Below are positions 40,121 to 50,304 of a stretch of 64,000 nt of DNA, piece by piece. Every line of letters starts with the position of its first letter. The first letter of the stretch is position 1. Both the position numbers and the translations under genes were made by a program. Origin of the DNA: Pseudomonas sp. B21-040 (lineage in GTDB: Bacteria; Pseudomonadota; Gammaproteobacteria; Pseudomonadales; Pseudomonadaceae); contig NZ_CP087176.1 in NCBI RefSeq assembly GCF_024748695.1, positions 2,907,501 through 2,971,500 of the forward strand, given 5' to 3'. A model generated the notes under the pieces. It was not told the DNA's origin, made no database searches, and was given only the letters and a program-made list of their open reading frames with translations.

Positions 40121-40226
40121 CGTTCCCACGCTCCGCGTGGGAATGCCTCAACGGACGCTCCGCGTTCGGCACTTGGGACGCAGAGCGTCCCGGGCTGCAT
40201 TCCCACGCAGAGCGTGGGAACGATCA
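40121..40226. repeat. Intergenic palindromic repeat, family 2, copy 3
   Basis: Framed by CGTTCCCACGCTCCGCGTGG and the inverted AGAGCGTGGGAACGATCA, with inner arms GGACGCTCCGCG / CGCAGAGCGTCC. It lies between bdhA and aacS inside the operon. Confidence 0.9.
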
Positions 40227-40233
40227 GGGTGGG

Positions 40234-41007
40234 TTACTGCGCCAACCACCCGCCATCAATATTCCACGCCGCGCCACGTACCTGGCTGCCGGCTTCGCTG
40301 CACAAAAACAGCACCAGTTCACCCAGTTGCGGCGGCGTCACGAACTCCAGCGACGGCTGCTTCTCGGCCAGTAAATCATGCTGCGCCTGTTGCGGATCAA
40401 CCCCGGTCGCGGCGCGGTCATCAATCTGCTTCTGCACCAGAGGCGTCAGCACCCATCCCGGGCAAATCGCGTTACAGGTGACGTGGGTCGTCGCGGTTTC
40501 CAGGCCGACCACTTTGGTCAAGCCGATCACTCCATGCTTGGCGGCGACGTAGGCAGCCTTGCCCGTCGACCCGACCTGGCCATGCACCGAGGCGATGTTG
40601 ATGATCCGCCCCCAATTCTTGGCCCGCATGCGCGGCAGGCACAGGCGGGTGCTGTGAAACACCGACGACAGGTTGATCGCGATAATCGAATCCCAGCGTT
40701 CCACCGGAAACTCTTCCACCGGCGCCACATGCTGGATGCCAGCGTTGTTGACCAGAATGTCGATGCCACCGAACTCACGGTCGGCATAAGCGACCATGTC
40801 GGCAATCTGCGCCGGGTCGCTGACGTCGGCCGGATGATGACCGACCTTGCCGCCGAACTGCTGGACTTCGGCAATCACCTTGGAGGCGTCGCCGAAACCA
40901 TTGAGCACCACGTTCGCGCCAGCCTTGGCCAGGCTGAGCGCGATGCCCAGGCCGATGCCGCTGGTAGAACCGGTGACCAGCGCAGTTTTGCCTGTAAGAG
41001 TCGTCAT
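40234..41007 (-). CDS. bdhA: D-(3)-hydroxybutyrate dehydrogenase
   Basis: A 257-residue short-chain dehydrogenase that oxidises (R)-3-hydroxybutyrate to acetoacetate with NAD+. The cofactor loop is TGSTSGIGLGIA, 'NNAGIQHVAPVEEFPVERW' is the family region, and the catalytic Ser/Tyr/Lys lie in 'INIASVHGQVGSTGKAAYVA' and AAKHG. The start at 41007 follows the permease stop by seven bases. Between it and aacS lies a palindromic repeat. Gene order permease-bdhA-aacS makes a complete 3-hydroxybutyrate route to acetoacetyl-CoA. Confidence 0.93.
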   Translation of the reverse strand: MTTLTGKTALVTGSTSGIGLGIALSLAKAGANVVLNGFGDASKVIAEVQQFGGKVGHHPADVSDPAQIADMVAYADREFGGIDILVNNAGIQHVAPVEEFPVERWDSIIAINLSSVFHSTRLCLPRMRAKNWGRIINIASVHGQVGSTGKAAYVAAKHGVIGLTKVVGLETATTHVTCNAICPGWVLTPLVQKQIDDRAATGVDPQQAQHDLLAEKQPSLEFVTPPQLGELVLFLCSEAGSQVRGAAWNIDGGWLAQ

Positions 41008-41014
41008 GAATACC

Positions 41015-42406
41015 TCACACAATGCCAGTGGCGTAGAAAGTGCCGATGACCACGAAGACCGCCAGGGTCTTGATCAGCGTAATACAGAAAATGTCTTTGT
41101 AGGCCTCGCGGTGCGTCAGGCCGGTGACCGCCAGCAACGTGATCACGGCGCCGTTGTGCGGCAAGGTGTCCATGCCGCCACTGGCCATCGCGGCCACACG
41201 GTGCAGCACTTCCAGCGGAATGTTGGCTGCATGGGCAGCGGCGATGAAGTCATTGGCCATGGCCGCCAGCGCAATGCTCATGCCGCCCGACGCAGAACCG
41301 GTGATGCCGGCCAGCAAGGTCACGGTAATCGCTTCATTGACCAGTGGGTTGGGGATGCTCTTGAGCCAGTCGGCCAGCACCAGGAAGCCTGGCAACGATG
41401 CGATCACCGCGCCGAAGCCGTATTCCGAAGCGGTGTTCATCGCCGCGAGCAACGAACCGCTGACTGCACTTCGGCTGCCTTCAGCCAACTTGCCGCGAAT
41501 CGCCTGGAAGCCGAACACCAGCACCATGATGATGCCGACCAGCAAGGCTGCCTGAACCGCCCAAATCGCGGTGAGCTTGGCGATATCGGTGGTGACCGGC
41601 GCCGCCATACCCGGCAGCGCGAGGCTGTGGGTCTTGCCGTACCACTGCGGAATCCACTGGGTAAACAGCAGGTTCATGATGCCGACGGCCAGTAGCGGCG
41701 ACAGGGCGATCCACGGGTTGGGCAGCTTGATGTCGGCAGCAGTTTCCGGCTCGTTGCGCAGTTCGGTGCCATAACCTTCACCGGCAAGCTGAGCCTTGTT
41801 GCGCTGGCGCTGAAGAAACAGCATGCCCGCGCAGAACACGAAGATCGCGCCGATCACACCCAACCACGGCGCCGCCCACGCGGTCGTGTTGAAGAAGGTG
41901 CTGGGGATGATGTTCTGTATTTGCGGAGTGCCGGGCAGGGCGTCCATGGTGAACGAGAATGCGCCGAGGGCGATGGTTGCCGGGATCAAACGCTTGGGGA
42001 TGTTGCTCTGGCGGAACATTTCGGCGGCAAACGGATACACCGCGAAGACCACCACAAACAGCGACACGCCGCCGTATGTCAGCAGGGCGCAGACCAGCAC
42101 AATCACCAGCATCGCCTGGCGCGTGCCGAGCAGGCGAATAGCAGCGGCGACGATGGAGCGCGAGAAGCCGGACAACTCGATCAGTTTGCCGAACACCGCG
42201 CCGAGCAGGAACACCGGGAAATACAGTTTGATGAAGCCGACCATTTTCTCCATGAACACCCCGGTAAAGGCTGGGGCGACGGCGGAAGGGTCAGTGAGCA
42301 GGACGGCGCCGAGGGCGGCAATCGGAGCAAAAAGGATAACGCTATAGCCACGGTAAGCAGCCAGCATCAACAGCGCGAGCGCTGCCAAGGCAATGATCAC
42401 ACTCAT
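41015..42406 (-). CDS. GntP-family permease, likely 3-hydroxybutyrate uptake
   Basis: A 463-residue inner-membrane protein with about 12 helices. 'AFSFTMDALPGTPQIQNIIP' and 'GITGSASGGMSIALAAMAND' match the GntP/ion-transporter superfamily. Classical members carry gluconate, but the operon with bdhA and aacS indicates a ketone-body or short hydroxy-acid substrate. It is the first gene of the unit and has a sigma-54 promoter about 60 bases upstream. The start is at 42406 with TCAGGAG-type sequence before it. Confidence 0.88.
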   Translation of the reverse strand: MSVIIALAALALLMLAAYRGYSVILFAPIAALGAVLLTDPSAVAPAFTGVFMEKMVGFIKLYFPVFLLGAVFGKLIELSGFSRSIVAAAIRLLGTRQAMLVIVLVCALLTYGGVSLFVVVFAVYPFAAEMFRQSNIPKRLIPATIALGAFSFTMDALPGTPQIQNIIPSTFFNTTAWAAPWLGVIGAIFVFCAGMLFLQRQRNKAQLAGEGYGTELRNEPETAADIKLPNPWIALSPLLAVGIMNLLFTQWIPQWYGKTHSLALPGMAAPVTTDIAKLTAIWAVQAALLVGIIMVLVFGFQAIRGKLAEGSRSAVSGSLLAAMNTASEYGFGAVIASLPGFLVLADWLKSIPNPLVNEAITVTLLAGITGSASGGMSIALAAMANDFIAAAHAANIPLEVLHRVAAMASGGMDTLPHNGAVITLLAVTGLTHREAYKDIFCITLIKTLAVFVVIGTFYATGIV

Positions 42407-42463
42407 GGTGTGTCTCCTGGATTGTTATTTTTGTAGGGTAGATCTGTTGTGGAAAAGGCCTAT

Positions 42464-42479
42464 AGCGAGATTCGTGCCA
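42464..42479 (-). promoter_or_regulatory. Sigma-54 (-24/-12) promoter of the 3-hydroxybutyrate operon
   Basis: On the minus strand TGGCACGAATCTCGCT matches the consensus TGGCACG-N4-TTGCW with one mismatch (TCGCT for TTGCT). It lies about 60 bases before the permease start. The adjacent sigma-54 activator gene supports the call. Confidence 0.8.
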
Positions 42480-42542
42480 GAGGCTAGAGGCCTTGAAATA
42501 CAAGGGGGTGTGCCGGAAATGGTGCGGGTATCTGGAGGGCTT

Positions 42543-42558
42543 GTCTCTACATTGAGAC
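42543..42558. promoter_or_regulatory. Enhancer-like inverted repeat, site 1
   Basis: GTCTC-N6-GAGAC (GTCTCTACATTGAGAC) lies about 65-80 bases upstream of the -24 element. The position is typical of an activator-binding site for a sigma-54 enhancer-binding protein. Confidence 0.65.
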
Positions 42559-42572
42559 TTGTTTGGCAGTGA

Positions 42573-42663
42573 TGGCCTCACCGCGGGCAAGCCCGCTCCC
42601 ACAGTTTGACGGCGTTCTCCTGAAAAATAGCTGACCCTGTGGGAGCGGGCTTGCCCGCGAAGG
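42573..42663. repeat. REP doublet between the two enhancer-like sites
   Basis: Inverted REP pair (ACCGCGGGCAAGCCCGCTCC and TGTGGGAGCGGGCTTGCCCG). It separates two identical-type GTCTC-N6-GAGAC sites. Confidence 0.85.
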
Positions 42664-42686
42664 TCTGTCTAATAATTGAGATTCGT

Positions 42687-42702
42687 GTCTCTTTATAGAG
42701 AC
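42687..42702. promoter_or_regulatory. Enhancer-like inverted repeat, site 2
   Basis: GTCTC-N6-GAGAC (GTCTCTTTATAGAGAC) repeats the arms and spacing of site 1, 144 bases away. It overlaps the last codons and stop of the activator gene. Confidence 0.6.
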
Positions 42703-44108
42703 TCGTCAATCCCGAGCGCCACCATCTTCTTGTACAACGTCGACCGACCCAACCCCAGCCGCGCCGCAGTTTCAATCACCTTGCCCCCGCATTGCGCGAG
42801 TGCGGACTCAATCAACTGCCGGTCAAACCGCTCCCGAGCCTGGCTAAACGTCTCGTGCGCAACCGGCTCAATCATCAGCGGTGCCACTCGCTCCACCGGC
42901 GTGAAGGTGCCAATCGCCGCACGAATCTCGTCGGCATCCAGCAGCAGATCATCACTGAGCAACGCCGCCCGCTCCAGGACGTTGCGCAGTTCTCGAATGT
43001 TCCCCGGCCATGCGTGCTGGCCCAACACCTCCAGCGCCTCGCGGTTCAGTTCGTGCTGACTGCGCAGTTCCTCAAGAATCGCTTCGCTGAGTGCCGGCAG
43101 GTCATCGAGGCGTTCACGCAGCGGCGGCACGTGGATGGGCAGCACGTTGAGGCGGTAGTACAAATCCGCGCGAAACTCGCCGCGTTTGATCGCGGCCTCA
43201 AGGTCCGTGGAGGTCGCGGCAATCACCCGCACATCACTCTGGATCACTTCGTTGGAACCGACCGGCTCGAATTCCTTTTCCTGCAAAACCCGTAGCAATT
43301 TGCTTTGCAGCGGCAGCGGCATGTCGCCGATTTCATCGAGAAACAAGGTGCCGCCCTGGGCGATCTGCAATTTTCCGGCGCGGCCCTTGCGGTCGGCACC
43401 GGTGAAGGCGCCGGGGGCGGTGCCGAAGAATTCCGCTTCCAGCAACGATTCGGGAATCGCCGCGCTGTTGATGCTGACGAAGGCTTTATGTGCACGCGGC
43501 GAAGCACCATGGATCGCCTGCGCCAGCAGTTCCTTGCCGGTGCCGGTTTCTCCGAGCAGCAACACCGGCGAGTCGGCACTGGCGCTGCGCCGGGCCCGGC
43601 GTTTGACTTCCAGGCTGGCGGCGCTGGTGCCGATGAAGTGGGCGAAATTGTATTTGGTTTGCCGCGCCCGCAGCAGCGAGCGGGTGGACGCCAGTTCTTC
43701 CTGCATGCTCATGTAGCGCTTGAGCATCGGCGACAGGCTGCGCAATTCGTCGAACAGGGCAAAACCGATCGCGCCGATCACCACACCGGCATCGTCATGG
43801 ATCGGCAGGCGCATGACCACCAGCGGCTCTTTCGGCGTGTCCTGCATGTCCAACAAAATCGGGCGCCCGGTGCGCACCACTTCACGCAAAAGACTGCCGG
43901 GGATCACGCTTTCGCAGGCCTTGCCGATGGCGCCTTGCGCCGATTCCAGACCGAAACGCCGGGCGTAACGCTCGTTCATCCACACGATGTTCGCATCGCG
44001 GTCGACAATCACCGTGCCTTCACTGGACTGCTCGATGATCTCGAACAGCGAACGGATCGCCAGCAGACGGACCCGTTGGTAATCCTTGAGGCTTTCGGTG
44101 GTGTTCAT
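42693..44108 (-). CDS. hbcR: Sigma-54-dependent activator of 3-hydroxybutyrate catabolism (HbcR-like)
   Basis: A 471-residue enhancer-binding protein. A PAS sensor (about 15-125, 'DRDANIVWMNERYARRFG') precedes the AAA+ domain with Walker A GETGTGKE, the sigma-54 contact loop GAFTGAD, 'GGTLFLDEIGDMP' and 'FRADLYYRLNVLPI'. The C-terminal Fis-type HTH ends 'AARLGLGRSTLYKKMVALG'. It lies upstream of the permease-bdhA-aacS operon on the same strand. P. aeruginosa has a comparable RpoN-dependent activator beside its bdhA; the symbol is given by that analogy. Two matching inverted repeats upstream of the operon are the likely binding sites. Confidence 0.88.
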   Translation of the reverse strand: MNTTESLKDYQRVRLLAIRSLFEIIEQSSEGTVIVDRDANIVWMNERYARRFGLESAQGAIGKACESVIPGSLLREVVRTGRPILLDMQDTPKEPLVVMRLPIHDDAGVVIGAIGFALFDELRSLSPMLKRYMSMQEELASTRSLLRARQTKYNFAHFIGTSAASLEVKRRARRSASADSPVLLLGETGTGKELLAQAIHGASPRAHKAFVSINSAAIPESLLEAEFFGTAPGAFTGADRKGRAGKLQIAQGGTLFLDEIGDMPLPLQSKLLRVLQEKEFEPVGSNEVIQSDVRVIAATSTDLEAAIKRGEFRADLYYRLNVLPIHVPPLRERLDDLPALSEAILEELRSQHELNREALEVLGQHAWPGNIRELRNVLERAALLSDDLLLDADEIRAAIGTFTPVERVAPLMIEPVAHETFSQARERFDRQLIESALAQCGGKVIETAARLGLGRSTLYKKMVALGIDESL

Positions 44109-44142
44109 GGGTTTTATATCCAGAAAGTGTGGTGTCTGGGGC

Positions 44143-44223
44143 GGGCCTCATCGCGGGCAAGCCCGGCTCCCACAGGTCTAACGCCGTACAACCTGTAGGA
44201 GCCGAGCTTGCTCGCGATGCGGG
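44143..44223. repeat. REP doublet
   Basis: Inverted pair (CATCGCGGGCAAGCCCGGCT and TGTAGGAGCCGAGCTTGCTC) between the activator and yejF. Confidence 0.85.
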
Positions 44224-44255
44224 CGACGCGGTCTCACTGCCTGTTGAAATGATGC

Positions 44256-45830
44256 CTACCGCGGATGCGCCGCCGCCAAAAGCTCTTTGGTGTACGGATG
44301 CTGCGGCGAATCGAACACATCATGGCTGGCGCCGCTTTCCACCACTTTGCCGTCCTTGATCACAATCATGTCATGGGCCAGGGCTCGCACCACCGCCAGG
44401 TCGTGACTGATGAACAGGTACGTCAGGCCATGTTTTTCCTGAAGCTGGCGGAGCAGGGCGACCACTTGTTTTTGTACCGTGCGGTCCAGCGCCGAGGTCG
44501 GTTCGTCCAGCAGGATCAGCGCCGGTTTGAGCACCAGCGCCCGGGCAATCGCGATGCGCTGACGTTGGCCGCCGGAAAATTCGTGCGGATAGCGATGGCG
44601 ACTTTGCGGGTCGAGGCCGACTTCTTCCAGTGCCCGAATCACTTCGGCCTTGCACTGTTCGTCGGTCAACTGGCTGTGTACCTCAAGGCCTTCGCTGATG
44701 ATCTGTGCCACCGACATGCGTGGGCTGAGGCTGCCATAAGGGTCCTGGAACACCACCTGCATTTTCTTGCGCCATGGTCGCAGTTGTTTTTGCGTCAGGC
44801 CATCCAGTGCCTCGCCCTGAAAGCGAATGCTGCCTTGGGAGTCGAGCAAGCGCAGGATCGCCTGGCCTAGTGTCGACTTGCCCGAACCGGACTCACCGAC
44901 GATGCCCAGCGTCTTGCCGCGCTGAATGTTGAGGCTGATGCCGTCCACGGCATTGAGGTAAGTCTTGCGCTGAAACAAACCACCGCCGAGAGCGAACTGC
45001 ACGCGCAGGTTGTCCACTTCCAGTACGTTCTCGCGCTCATCACGGGGCAGGGCTTCACCCTCCGGCTCGGCGTTGAGCAGGATGCGGCTGTAAGGGTGTT
45101 TTGGCTCGGTAAAAATCGTTTCGCACGTGGCCTGCTCGACGATTTCCCCGGCCTTCATCACGCAAACACGCTGGGCAATGCTGCGCACCAGGTTGAGGTC
45201 ATGGCTGATCAGCAGCAGCGACATGCCGAGCCGGTGTTGCAGCGATTTGAGCAGGATCAGAATCTTGCGCTGCACCGTGACGTCCAGCGCCGTGGTCGGT
45301 TCGTCGGCAATCAGCAACTCAGGCTCACAGGCCAGGGCCATCGCAATCATCACGCGCTGACGCTGACCACCCGAGAGTTGATGGGGGTAAGCTTTGAGCC
45401 GCTCCTTGGGCTTTTGAATGCCGACAAGGTGCAGCAACTCAAGGATCCGCGCTTGCGCCGGTTTACCGGTCAGGCCTTTGTGCAGAAGCAGGGTTTCGCC
45501 GATCTGCTTTTCGATGCTGTGCAGCGGATTGAGCGACGTCATCGGCTCCTGGAAAATCATCGCGATCCGGTTGCCGCGCAGTTCCCGCAGCACTTTGGGC
45601 GTCGCGCCGAGCAATTCCCTGCCGCGATAACGAATGCTGCCGGTGGACTCGGTGCCGGTTTCGGGCAGCAGTTGCAGGATCGAATGGGCGGTCACCGATT
45701 TACCGGACCCCGACTCGCCGACCAGCGCCAGGCATTCACCGGGGCGGATGTCCAGGCACAGCTTGCGCACCACGGTTTCACCACTGAAGGCGACGCTGAG
45801 GTCACGGATTTCGATCAGGTTGGTACTCAT
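44256..45830 (-). CDS. yejF: Peptide ABC transporter, dual ATP-binding protein (YejF)
   Basis: A 524-residue protein with two complete ABC ATPase domains fused head to tail. Both have Walker A GESGSGKS; the signatures are LSGGQRQR and FSGGQRQR, and the Walker B motifs are '[13 protein letters not shown]' and '[13 protein letters not shown]'. Oligopeptide 'oligo_HPY' elements follow each domain. It energises the YejABEF importer. It is the last gene of the operon, 14 bases after yejE. In enteric bacteria this system imports peptides including microcin C. Confidence 0.95.
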   Translation of the reverse strand: MSTNLIEIRDLSVAFSGETVVRKLCLDIRPGECLALVGESGSGKSVTAHSILQLLPETGTESTGSIRYRGRELLGATPKVLRELRGNRIAMIFQEPMTSLNPLHSIEKQIGETLLLHKGLTGKPAQARILELLHLVGIQKPKERLKAYPHQLSGGQRQRVMIAMALACEPELLIADEPTTALDVTVQRKILILLKSLQHRLGMSLLLISHDLNLVRSIAQRVCVMKAGEIVEQATCETIFTEPKHPYSRILLNAEPEGEALPRDERENVLEVDNLRVQFALGGGLFQRKTYLNAVDGISLNIQRGKTLGIVGESGSGKSTLGQAILRLLDSQGSIRFQGEALDGLTQKQLRPWRKKMQVVFQDPYGSLSPRMSVAQIISEGLEVHSQLTDEQCKAEVIRALEEVGLDPQSRHRYPHEFSGGQRQRIAIARALVLKPALILLDEPTSALDRTVQKQVVALLRQLQEKHGLTYLFISHDLAVVRALAHDMIVIKDGKVVESGASHDVFDSPQHPYTKELLAAAHPR

Positions 45831-45844
45831 ATCAACAGTCCGCG

Positions 45845-46867
45845 TCAGGATCTCGGATCGAAAGCATCACGTAATGCCTCGCCGATAAACACCAGTAAAG
45901 AAAGAATCAATGCCAAGGTGAAAAACGCCGTCAATCCCAGCCACGGCGCCTGCAGGTTCTGCTTGCCCTGGCCGATCAATTCGCCCAGCGATGCGCTGCC
46001 CGCTGGCATGCCGAAACCCAGGAAATCCAGGGCCGTCAGGGTGGAAATCGCCCCGGTGAGAATGAACGGCAGGTAACTCAGGGTCGCGTTCATCGCGTTG
46101 GGCAGAATGTGCCGCACGATCACTTTGCGATCCGTCAGGCCCAACGCCCGGGCGGCTTTGACGTATTCCAGGTTGCGCCCTCGAAGGAATTCGGCGCGCA
46201 CCACGTCGACCAGTGCCAGCCAGGAAAACAGCGCCATGATCCCCAGCAGCCACCAGAAATTCGGTTCGACAAACCCCGAGAGAATGATCAGCAGGTACAG
46301 CACCGGCAACCCGGACCAGACTTCCAGCAAGCGCTGGCCAATCAAGTCGACCCAGCCGCCGTAATAACCTTGAAGCGCCCCGGCGGCAATGCCGATCAGG
46401 GCGCTGACAAAGGTCAGCATCAACGCAAACAGGATTGACACTCGGGCGCCGAAAATCACCCGGGCCAATACGTCCCGGGCCTGATCGTCGGTGCCCAGCC
46501 AGTTCACATCCGAGGGTGGGCTCGGCGCGGGTTTGTTGAGGTCGTAATTGGGTGTGTCGTCACTGAACGGGATCGGCGGGAACAGCATCCAGCCGCCATC
46601 CTGTTTGATCAGCTTTTGCACATAGTCGCTGCGGTAATCCGCCTGGAACGGCAATTGCCCACCGAACGCCTGCTCGGTGTGGCGTTTGAACACCGGGAAA
46701 TACCATTGCCCCTGATAGCTGACCACCAGCGGCTTGTCGTTGGCGATCAACTCGCCACCCAGCGTCAGCATAAAAAGACCGATGAACAACCACAGCGACC
46801 ACCAGCCCCGGCGGTTTTTCTTGAAGCGCTCAAAACGGCGTCGACCCAACGGCGAGAGCTTGAACAT
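45845..46867 (-). CDS. yejE: Peptide ABC transporter permease (YejE)
   Basis: A 340-residue DppC/OppC-type permease with an N-terminal helix, a long periplasmic insert (about 45-130) typical of YejE, and a core with 'WLGTDDQARDVLARVIFGAR' and the EAA-like loop 'EYVKAARALGLTDRKVIVRH'. It partners YejB. Its start overlaps the yejB stop by one base. Confidence 0.94.
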   Translation of the reverse strand: MFKLSPLGRRRFERFKKNRRGWWSLWLFIGLFMLTLGGELIANDKPLVVSYQGQWYFPVFKRHTEQAFGGQLPFQADYRSDYVQKLIKQDGGWMLFPPIPFSDDTPNYDLNKPAPSPPSDVNWLGTDDQARDVLARVIFGARVSILFALMLTFVSALIGIAAGALQGYYGGWVDLIGQRLLEVWSGLPVLYLLIILSGFVEPNFWWLLGIMALFSWLALVDVVRAEFLRGRNLEYVKAARALGLTDRKVIVRHILPNAMNATLSYLPFILTGAISTLTALDFLGFGMPAGSASLGELIGQGKQNLQAPWLGLTAFFTLALILSLLVFIGEALRDAFDPRS

Positions 46868-47928
46868 CAGGCATTCCTCGCGGCGAAGTCGATACGCGGG
46901 TCGACCAGGGTGTAGCAGAGGTCGCCGACGAGTTTTATCAAGAGCCCGAACAAGGTGAAGATAAACAGCGAACCGAACACCACCGGATAGTCTCGGGAGA
47001 CCGCGGCTTCATAGCTCATGCGGCCCAGGCCATCGAGTGAGAAAATCACTTCGATCAGCAAGGAGCCCGCGAAAAACACACTGATGAATGCCTGCGGAAT
47101 ACCCGACACCACCAGCAGCATCGCATTGCGGAACACGTGCCCATAAAGCACCCGGCGCTCGCTCATGCCTTTGGCGCGGGCAGTGATCACGTACTGGCGG
47201 GTGATTTCATTGAGGAACGAGTTCTTGGTGAGGATGGTCAGCGTGGCAAATCCGCCAATGACCAGCGATGTGACTGGCAACACCAGGTGCCAGAAGTAGT
47301 CGGCGATTTTGCCCACGGTCGACAGGGACTCGAAATTGTCCGAGACCAGCCCGCGCACCGGGAACCAGTTCAGCGAAGTGCCTCCGGCAAACACCACGAT
47401 CAGGAACATGGCGAACAGGAACGCCGGCATTGCGTAACCGATGATGATCGCGGTGCTGCTCCAGATATCGAAATGGCTGCCGTGGTGCACGGCCTTGCGG
47501 ATGCCCAGGGGGATCGACACCAGATAAGTGATGAGCGTCGCCCACAGGCCGAGGGAGATGGTCACCGGCATTTTTTCCAGGATCAGGTCAGTGACCGTGG
47601 CGCCCCGGAAAAAGCTTTTACCGAAGTCCAGCCTGGCGTAACTGGTGAGCATCAGCCACAGGCGCTCATGGGCGGGTTTGTCGAAACCGTATTGCTTTTC
47701 GATGTCCTTGATCAGTTGCGGGTCGAGCCCGCGACTGGCGCGCGAAGTGCCGGTCATGCGTTCACCGGCGCCGCCGCCGACGGTCGCGCCGCCGATGCCT
47801 TGCAGGTGCGCAATCGCCTGTTCCACCGGACCGCCCGGCGCGGCTTGGACGATGATGAAGTTGACCAACAGGATGATCACCAGCGTCGGGATGATCAGCA
47901 GCAAGCGCCGCAGTGTGTAAGCCCACAT
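46867..47928 (-). CDS. yejB: Peptide ABC transporter permease (YejB)
   Basis: A 353-residue DppB/OppB-type permease with about six helices. '[20 protein letters not shown]' opens the protein and '[20 protein letters not shown]' is the ATPase-docking loop. The periplasmic segment with many glycines ('[14 protein letters not shown]') is usual for YejB. The ATG at 47928 shares one base with the yejA stop (TGATG), so translation is coupled. Confidence 0.94.
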   Translation of the reverse strand: MWAYTLRRLLLIIPTLVIILLVNFIIVQAAPGGPVEQAIAHLQGIGGATVGGGAGERMTGTSRASRGLDPQLIKDIEKQYGFDKPAHERLWLMLTSYARLDFGKSFFRGATVTDLILEKMPVTISLGLWATLITYLVSIPLGIRKAVHHGSHFDIWSSTAIIIGYAMPAFLFAMFLIVVFAGGTSLNWFPVRGLVSDNFESLSTVGKIADYFWHLVLPVTSLVIGGFATLTILTKNSFLNEITRQYVITARAKGMSERRVLYGHVFRNAMLLVVSGIPQAFISVFFAGSLLIEVIFSLDGLGRMSYEAAVSRDYPVVFGSLFIFTLFGLLIKLVGDLCYTLVDPRIDFAARNA

Positions 47929-49796
47929 CAATGCGGCCCTCCGGGTTTGCCACGACTGATTTGCTCAGCCGTCATTTGCTGGTTGGTCAGCGCGGTGGTG
48001 CTTATTTCCCACCAGCTCTCGATGGCTTCGTCATTGCTGGCCTGCACGTTGGGCCGGCCGAACCGGTTCCACCAGACGGTCGATGTGCCCGGTGGGTAAT
48101 AGTTGGGAATCCAGTAGTAGTTCCATTGCAGTACCCGGTCGAGTGCGTGGGCGTAGCGCAGCATTTCCGGCTGGGTGGTGGCGCGGACCAGTCCGGTGAT
48201 CAAGGTATCGACCGCCGGATTCTTCAGCACCATGTAGTTGTTGGCACCGGGGTCGTTGGCCGAGATCGAGCCGAAGTAATTGAACAGCTCGCCGCCGGGT
48301 GAGGTGGTGACCGGGTAGCCGGTGACGATCATGTCGTAGTCGCGGCTCATCAGGCGATTCACGTATTGGGACGAATCGATCCGGCGGATGTTCAGGTCGA
48401 TACCGATCTGTTTCAAGGTGCGCTTATAAGGCAGCAGCAAACGGTCCATGCCGTTCTGGCTGACCAGGAAAGTGAAGCTCAGCGGCTCGCCTTCGGCGTT
48501 GACCAGTTGATCGCCATCGGGTTTCCAGCCGGCCTGTCCGAGCAGGTCCAGTGCTTGTAATTGCTTGTCGCGAATCACACCGCTGCCATCGGTTTTCGGT
48601 GCTTCGAAGACCTTGGTGAACACCTCGTCCGGGATCTGGCCGCGCAACGGCTCAAGAATGGCCAGTTCCGCTTTATCCGGCAGTTGCCGCGCAGCCAGGT
48701 CGGTGTTGGAAAAGAAACTCTGCTGGCGAATGTACATGTCACGCATCATCTGCCGGTTGCTCCATTCGAAATCCCAGAGCATGACCAGGGCCTGACGCAC
48801 GCGGCGATCCTGGAACATCGGGTTTTGCAGGTTGAAGACAAACCCTTGGGCCGGTTGCGGCGCGTCGGTTGCCAGGTGCGCCTTTTGCAGGCGACCGTCG
48901 CTCAAGGCCGGGCTGTCGTAGCCGATGGAGTAGCCGGTGGCGGAGAATTCGCGGTTGTAGTCATAAGCACCGCCGCGCAACACCTGGCGCGCCACGTCGG
49001 TGTCGCCGAAGTACTCGATGCTGAAATGATCGAAGTTGTACAGGCCACGGCTGACCGGTAAGTCTTTGCCCCACCAATTGGCGTCGCGCTCGAAAGTGAT
49101 GCTGCGACCGGAATCGACTTTGCTCACTTTATAAGGGCCGCTGCCCAAAGGGGCCTCGTAGCCGCCGCCATTGGCGAAGTCGCGGCTCTTCCACCAATGC
49201 TCGGGAAACACCGGCAGTGTTGCGATGTCGAGGGGCAGGGTGCGGTTTTCATTGCTTTTGAAGTCGAACCGGACGATCAGGGGTGACTCGACTTCCACGC
49301 CTTTGACGTCAGCGAATTGGGTGCGATAGCGCAGGCTGCCTTGGGTCATCAACAAGTCGAAGGTGTAGCGCACGTCTTCTGCCGTGATCGGTTTGCCATC
49401 GGCAAAGCGGGCCTTGGGGTTGAGATAGAGGCGCAGAAACAGGCCGTCGTCCGAGCGCTCCATCTTTTGTGCGACGAGGCCGTATACGGTGTAAGGCTCA
49501 TCCAGCGAGCGCTGGGCCAGCGGCGAGTAGAGCAAACCGTCAATTTGCGTCACGCCGATACCCTTGTCGATGTACGGCAGCATATGGTCGAAATGACCGA
49601 TTTCGATTGCCGAACGTCGCATCGTGCCGCCCTTGGGCGCCTGTGGGTTGGTGTAGGCAAAATGACTGAAGCCGGCGGGATACTTCGCGGGTTCGCCGTA
49701 CACGGTCAACGCATGTTGCGGTGCAGCATTCACACCGGCGGCGGCCAATAGCAGCGCCACGGCAGTGAACAATAATGTGGGGAAAGCCAGTCGCAT
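47928..49796 (-). CDS. yejA: Peptide ABC transporter, periplasmic binding protein (YejA)
   Basis: A 622-residue family-5 solute-binding protein. The signal peptide is [20 protein letters not shown]. Family features include '[20 protein letters not shown]', 'NPQAPKGG', '[20 protein letters not shown]' and '[20 protein letters not shown]'. It starts the yejABEF operon. I start at MRLAFPT (49796) so that the signal sequence is first. Confidence 0.94.
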   Translation of the reverse strand: MRLAFPTLLFTAVALLLAAAGVNAAPQHALTVYGEPAKYPAGFSHFAYTNPQAPKGGTMRRSAIEIGHFDHMLPYIDKGIGVTQIDGLLYSPLAQRSLDEPYTVYGLVAQKMERSDDGLFLRLYLNPKARFADGKPITAEDVRYTFDLLMTQGSLRYRTQFADVKGVEVESPLIVRFDFKSNENRTLPLDIATLPVFPEHWWKSRDFANGGGYEAPLGSGPYKVSKVDSGRSITFERDANWWGKDLPVSRGLYNFDHFSIEYFGDTDVARQVLRGGAYDYNREFSATGYSIGYDSPALSDGRLQKAHLATDAPQPAQGFVFNLQNPMFQDRRVRQALVMLWDFEWSNRQMMRDMYIRQQSFFSNTDLAARQLPDKAELAILEPLRGQIPDEVFTKVFEAPKTDGSGVIRDKQLQALDLLGQAGWKPDGDQLVNAEGEPLSFTFLVSQNGMDRLLLPYKRTLKQIGIDLNIRRIDSSQYVNRLMSRDYDMIVTGYPVTTSPGGELFNYFGSISANDPGANNYMVLKNPAVDTLITGLVRATTQPEMLRYAHALDRVLQWNYYWIPNYYPPGTSTVWWNRFGRPNVQASNDEAIESWWEISTTALTNQQMTAEQISRGKPGGPH

Positions 49797-49883
49797 TGTC
49801 AGCCTTAGAGCCGGAGGATCGAAAAGCACAATTTGTACGCTAGCGGCGCGTCCCTCGCCAGCCTAAAAACGTATCCGAAACAG

Positions 49884-49909
49884 AACGGCCCGCCAATTGG
49901 CGGGCCGTT
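49884..49909 (-). terminator. Strong hairpin after parvulin copy B
   Basis: AACGGCCCGCC-AATT-GGCGGGCCGTT is an exact 11-bp stem with a four-base loop. On the minus strand it follows the parvulin stop by about 23 bases and is followed by TCTGTTTC, an imperfect T-tract. Confidence 0.7.
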
Positions 49910-49932
49910 GCACGTAAAGCCTGGCGGATCGA

Positions 49933-50214
49933 TCAGTCCTGACGACTGGTCACTTCCAGCAAGTGATAACCGAATTGGGTTTTCACCGGGCCTTGTACGA
50001 CATTGATTGGTGCGCTGAAAACGACGGTGTCGAATTCCTTGACCATCTGGCCTGGACCGAACGAACCCAGGTCGCCGCCCTGACGGCTGGACGGGCAGGT
50101 GGAGTTGGCTTTGGCGACTTCGGCGAAATCAGCGCCGCCTTCGATTTGGGCTTTGAGTTCGTTGCACTTGGCTTCCGAGGCAACCAGGATGTGACGGGCA
50201 GTGGCTTTGGCCAT
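49933..50214 (-). CDS. ppiC: Parvulin-type peptidyl-prolyl isomerase (PpiC-like), copy B
   Basis: A 93-residue single-domain parvulin. 'ARHILVASEAKCNELKAQI', 'STCPSSRQGGDLGSFGPGQM' and 'GPVKTQFGYHLLEVTS' are conserved. It is closer to E. coli PpiC than copy A at 35079. The start at 50214 follows AAAGGAG. It stands alone with its own terminator. Confidence 0.95.
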   Translation of the reverse strand: MAKATARHILVASEAKCNELKAQIEGGADFAEVAKANSTCPSSRQGGDLGSFGPGQMVKEFDTVVFSAPINVVQGPVKTQFGYHLLEVTSRQD

Positions 50215-50304
50215 GGGAAATACTCCTTTCAATAATCTGCGTACAGTAAAGTGCGCAGACTACCGGATTCAGTGCTCCATTTCTTGTCAAAAGTTCCGTA
50301 CGGT

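Noticed and set aside
40102..40206. N-terminal extension of acetoacetyl-CoA synthetase
   Set aside because: It is the translated palindromic repeat at 40121-40226; MSDILWQPS at 40101 matches the family start.
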